Below are positions 63,069 through 64,000 of a stretch of 64,000 bases of DNA, piece after piece (the first letter of the stretch is position 1; the number at the start of each line of letters is the position of its first letter). The notes below the pieces were generated by a model that made no database searches, was not told the origin of the DNA, and worked only from the letters and a program-made list of their open reading frames with translations. The position numbers and the translations under genes were made by a program. Location of the stretch: positions 62,001 to 126,000 of the forward strand of contig NZ_JABMKY010000003.1 in NCBI RefSeq assembly GCF_013204845.1, in the 5' to 3' direction. The stretch comes from Paenibacillus qinlingensis (GTDB lineage Bacteria > Bacillota > Bacilli > Paenibacillales > NBRC-103111).

Positions 63069-64000
63069 ATGGAAAGCACCGTGGAGCAAACAGGCCGTTT
63101 GCTTGCAAAACCGAAGAAAAAGAAAATCCCGTTTCTGAGCCGATGGGAATCTCCCGTAGCCGGTTACCTCTTTTTATCCCCGTGGCTGATTGGGTTTTTC
63201 CTGTTAACACTAGGGCCAATCCTGATGTCCTTGTATTACTCGTTTACGGATTACTCCTTGCTGGATGCACCGCATTGGCTAGGAACACAGAACTACAAGC
63301 ATATCGTGATGGAGGATGATACCTTCCGCGAGTCAATCAAGGTAACTTTGCTATTCGTCGTATTCTCCGTACCGCTGAAGCTCGTTACTGCGCTATTGGT
63401 GGCGATGCTGCTGAATAAGAAAATAAGAGGGATCTCCTTCTATCGGACGATGATCTACTTCCCATCATTAATTGGAACGAGTATCGCAGTTTCGATTCTG
63501 TGGAAAAATATTTTCAGCAAAGACGGCTTTATTAACCAAGCCCTAGCGCTTGTCGGCATTCAAGGGAAGTCATGGATTGCTGACCCCGACACTGCTTTGG
63601 GGACACTAGTACTTCTAATTGCATGGCAATTTGGATCGGCGATGATTATTTTCCTTGCAGGACTTAAACAAATTCCAATGGATTTGTATGAAGCCTCCTC
63701 CGTGGATGGCGCTAGCAAGGTACGGCAATTTTTCACGATCACACTGCCGATGTTGTCCCCGATCATTTTGTTCAACTTTGTGCAATCAACGATTAATTCC
63801 TTCCAGATGTTTACGCAGGCATTTATCATTACCAATGGGGGACCTGTGAATTCAACCTATGTGTACGTCATGTACTTGTATGAGCGAGCGTTCTCGAAGT
63901 TTCAAATGGGTTATGCCTCCGCGCTAGCTTGGATTCTACTGGTCATTATAGCAGCGGTAACTGCACTTATTTTCGCAACCTCTAAATACTGGGTTTACTA
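63069..64000 (+). CDS. Sugar ABC transporter permease, UgpA/MalF type, 3' end cut by window
   Basis: The frame is open to the last base; 310 codons are visible. ATG 63069 is preceded by AGGGAG (63052-63057). After a Lys-rich N-terminus, transmembrane helices begin at WESPVAGYLFLSPWLIGFF. Further segments include LGTQNYKHIV and the EAA loop YEASSVDGASKVRQFFTITL (about 214-233), with NGGPVNSTYVYVMYLYERAF near the end. This is COG1175 (CUT1 family), a different class from the LplB permeases earlier, so it starts a third sugar transporter whose partner genes lie beyond the window. It follows the terminator of the SLH beta-helix gene. Confidence 0.9.
   Translation, partial: MESTVEQTGRLLAKPKKKKIPFLSRWESPVAGYLFLSPWLIGFFLLTLGPILMSLYYSFTDYSLLDAPHWLGTQNYKHIVMEDDTFRESIKVTLLFVVFSVPLKLVTALLVAMLLNKKIRGISFYRTMIYFPSLIGTSIAVSILWKNIFSKDGFINQALALVGIQGKSWIADPDTALGTLVLLIAWQFGSAMIIFLAGLKQIPMDLYEASSVDGASKVRQFFTITLPMLSPIILFNFVQSTINSFQMFTQAFIITNGGPVNSTYVYVMYLYERAFSKFQMGYASALAWILLVIIAAVTALIFATSKYWVY

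Noticed and set aside
63062-63319. An 85-codon ORF at the start of the last permease gene
   Set aside because: It is out of frame with the membrane permease, which runs open to the window end and has a clear EAA loop.
1-64000. Prophage, transposase, CRISPR or toxin-antitoxin systems
   Set aside because: No integrase, transposase, cas gene, phage structural gene or paired small toxin/antitoxin frame was recognised.

Overview
The window looks like a chromosomal segment of an aerobic, spore-forming, S-layer-bearing Bacillota close to Paenibacillus. The evidence is moderate-to-low G+C by eye, strong AGGAGG ribosome sites, YesM/YesN two-component systems next to LplB/YtcP/LplA-type sugar transporters, secreted enzymes ending in SLH anchors, and an alpha/beta small acid-soluble spore protein gene. 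No tRNA, rRNA, insertion sequence or CRISPR array was seen.

Almost everything from base 1 to about 47,000, and again from 57,000 to the end, belongs to a large polysaccharide-use region. From the left: the end of a clan GH-A glycosidase; a first YesM/YesN pair (1540-4435); a cytoplasmic glutaminase A/DUF4965-like enzyme and a permease-permease-binding protein transporter (4963-10793); a very large SLH-anchored protein with an unrecognised helical core (10982-18100); a frameshifted jelly-roll protein (18299-19697); an AraC regulator, TIM-barrel isomerase and 2-hydroxyacid dehydrogenase (19816-22644); a large heparinase II/III-type lyase (22990-28674), a small SLH protein and a PF14099-like lyase (to 32247); a second isomerase/dehydrogenase pair divergent from a second AraC regulator (32316-35158); an aldo/keto reductase; a second YesM/YesN pair (36404-39797); a second transporter (39971-43471); a PhyH-type dioxygenase, a beta-helix/CBM9 protein and a membrane-anchored SurA/PrsA-like foldase (to 48130).

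From 48,198 to 57,056 there are genes of other kinds: a glycosyltransferase, an APH-fold kinase, an orphan Spo0B-type sensor kinase, a spore protein, a third TIM-barrel isomerase, a CheX/CheY pair, an OatA-like O-acyltransferase and one unknown. The glycan theme returns with an SLH-anchored beta-helix protein carrying a cohesin-like module (57222-62564) and the start of another sugar permease cut by the window end.

Working model (inference): surface-anchored and secreted lyases cut a polyanionic, uronate-containing glycan; oligomers enter by the two ABC transporters under the control of the two YesM/YesN systems; the cytoplasmic glycosidase, reductase, isomerase/dehydrogenase pairs and dioxygenase process the products. 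CcpA-type cre sites lie before most secreted-enzyme genes, and a separate TAACCGGTTA palindrome appears at the second binding-protein gene and at cheX. No sulfatase, GH88/GH105 unsaturated uronyl hydrolase or KDG pathway gene is visible, so the downstream route is either elsewhere or is carried by the twice-repeated isomerase/dehydrogenase cassette.
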